Source: Pedobacter cryoconitis (GTDB lineage: Bacteria > Bacteroidota > Bacteroidia > Sphingobacteriales > Sphingobacteriaceae). Taken from it: 64,000 bases of DNA. The notes under the pieces are model-generated. The model had not been told where the DNA came from, searched no databases, and worked only from the letters and a program-made list of their open reading frames with translations. The stretch is from NCBI GenBank assembly GCA_019352875.1, contig JAAAFW010000006.1, positions 637,743 through 701,742 on the forward strand, read 5' to 3'. How positions within the stretch are numbered: the first letter of the stretch is position 1; each line of letters begins with the position of its first letter. Below, one piece after another: positions 63,993 through 64,000 of the stretch. A program made the position numbers and the translations under genes.

Positions 63993-64000
63993 GCTATAAT

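Noticed and set aside
1..64000. tRNA, rRNA, CRISPR array or intact insertion sequence
   Set aside because: None was found by eye: no CCA-ended cloverleaf, no regularly spaced identical repeats, and no transposase frame apart from the recombinase remnant.

Overview
The window reads as chromosomal DNA of a Bacteroidota bacterium of the Sphingobacteriaceae, most likely Pedobacter or a close relative. The evidence is two SusC/SusD outer-membrane pairs, lipoproteins with S-G/S-C-K-K lipoboxes, CarboxypepD_reg-like domains at the N-termini of secreted proteins, a DUF6266 gene (a family I associate with this group), AT-rich intergenic DNA without strong Shine-Dalgarno sequences, and a perfect Bacteroidota -7 element (TAnnTTTG) at one promoter. 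I see no rRNA, tRNA, CRISPR array or intact mobile element.

Layout. 1-5183 (minus): a glycan-uptake locus, GntR-type regulator, susC and a susD cut by the window edge. 5464-10343: a galactose module with the minus-strand operon galT-galK-SGLT symporter and a divergent Nudix-like regulator; a 43-bp inverted repeat lies between galT and the regulator. 10413-17451: an RND multidrug efflux operon (TetR, adaptor, pump, TolC, and a 54-residue membrane peptide), with a divergent OsmC gene. 17512-20361: acyl desaturase and a CarboxypepD_reg-like protein with a small unknown partner. 20509-33906: aminotransferase, an OmpR-type two-component pair, then a long plus-strand operon mgtC-mgtA-heavy-metal RND (adaptor, pump, outer-membrane factor)-beta-barrel protein-small ORF. 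33910-38321: an AT-rich accessory islet with a serine-recombinase remnant, an esterase lipoprotein, a broken Nudix gene, a LOG-family gene and DUF6266. 38648-46838: sugar porter, amino-acid permease and a second susCD pair. 46905-49564 (minus): a lipoprotein gene broken by an in-frame stop, a 7TM-like membrane protein, a histidine kinase and a NarL-type regulator. 49600-55691: GH20 hexosaminidase, Tat-type sugar isomerase, and a TPP riboswitch driving a PnuC-type transporter and an acyl-CoA-dehydrogenase-fold flavoprotein. 55781-63935: ROK regulator, sterol-desaturase-family protein, hybrid histidine kinase, GMC oxidoreductase with its gluconate-dehydrogenase-like small subunit, and DUF779.

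The strongest unexplained signals are regulatory. Upstream of mgtC there are four 11-bp direct repeats placed like a PhoB/OmpR-type box ahead of a perfect -7 element. They are followed by an 18-codon leader ORF whose stop codon lies in one arm of a perfect 12-bp inverted repeat; the other arm covers the mgtC start codon. This looks like a leader-peptide-coupled translational switch on a magnesium/metal transport operon. The TPP riboswitch operon also contains a flavoprotein with no assigned role in thiamine metabolism.

Two genes are each broken by one in-frame stop with the frame intact on both sides. Whether these are true pseudogenes or sequence errors cannot be decided from this sequence alone. 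All functional assignments come from motifs and family resemblance read by eye; no database search was run.
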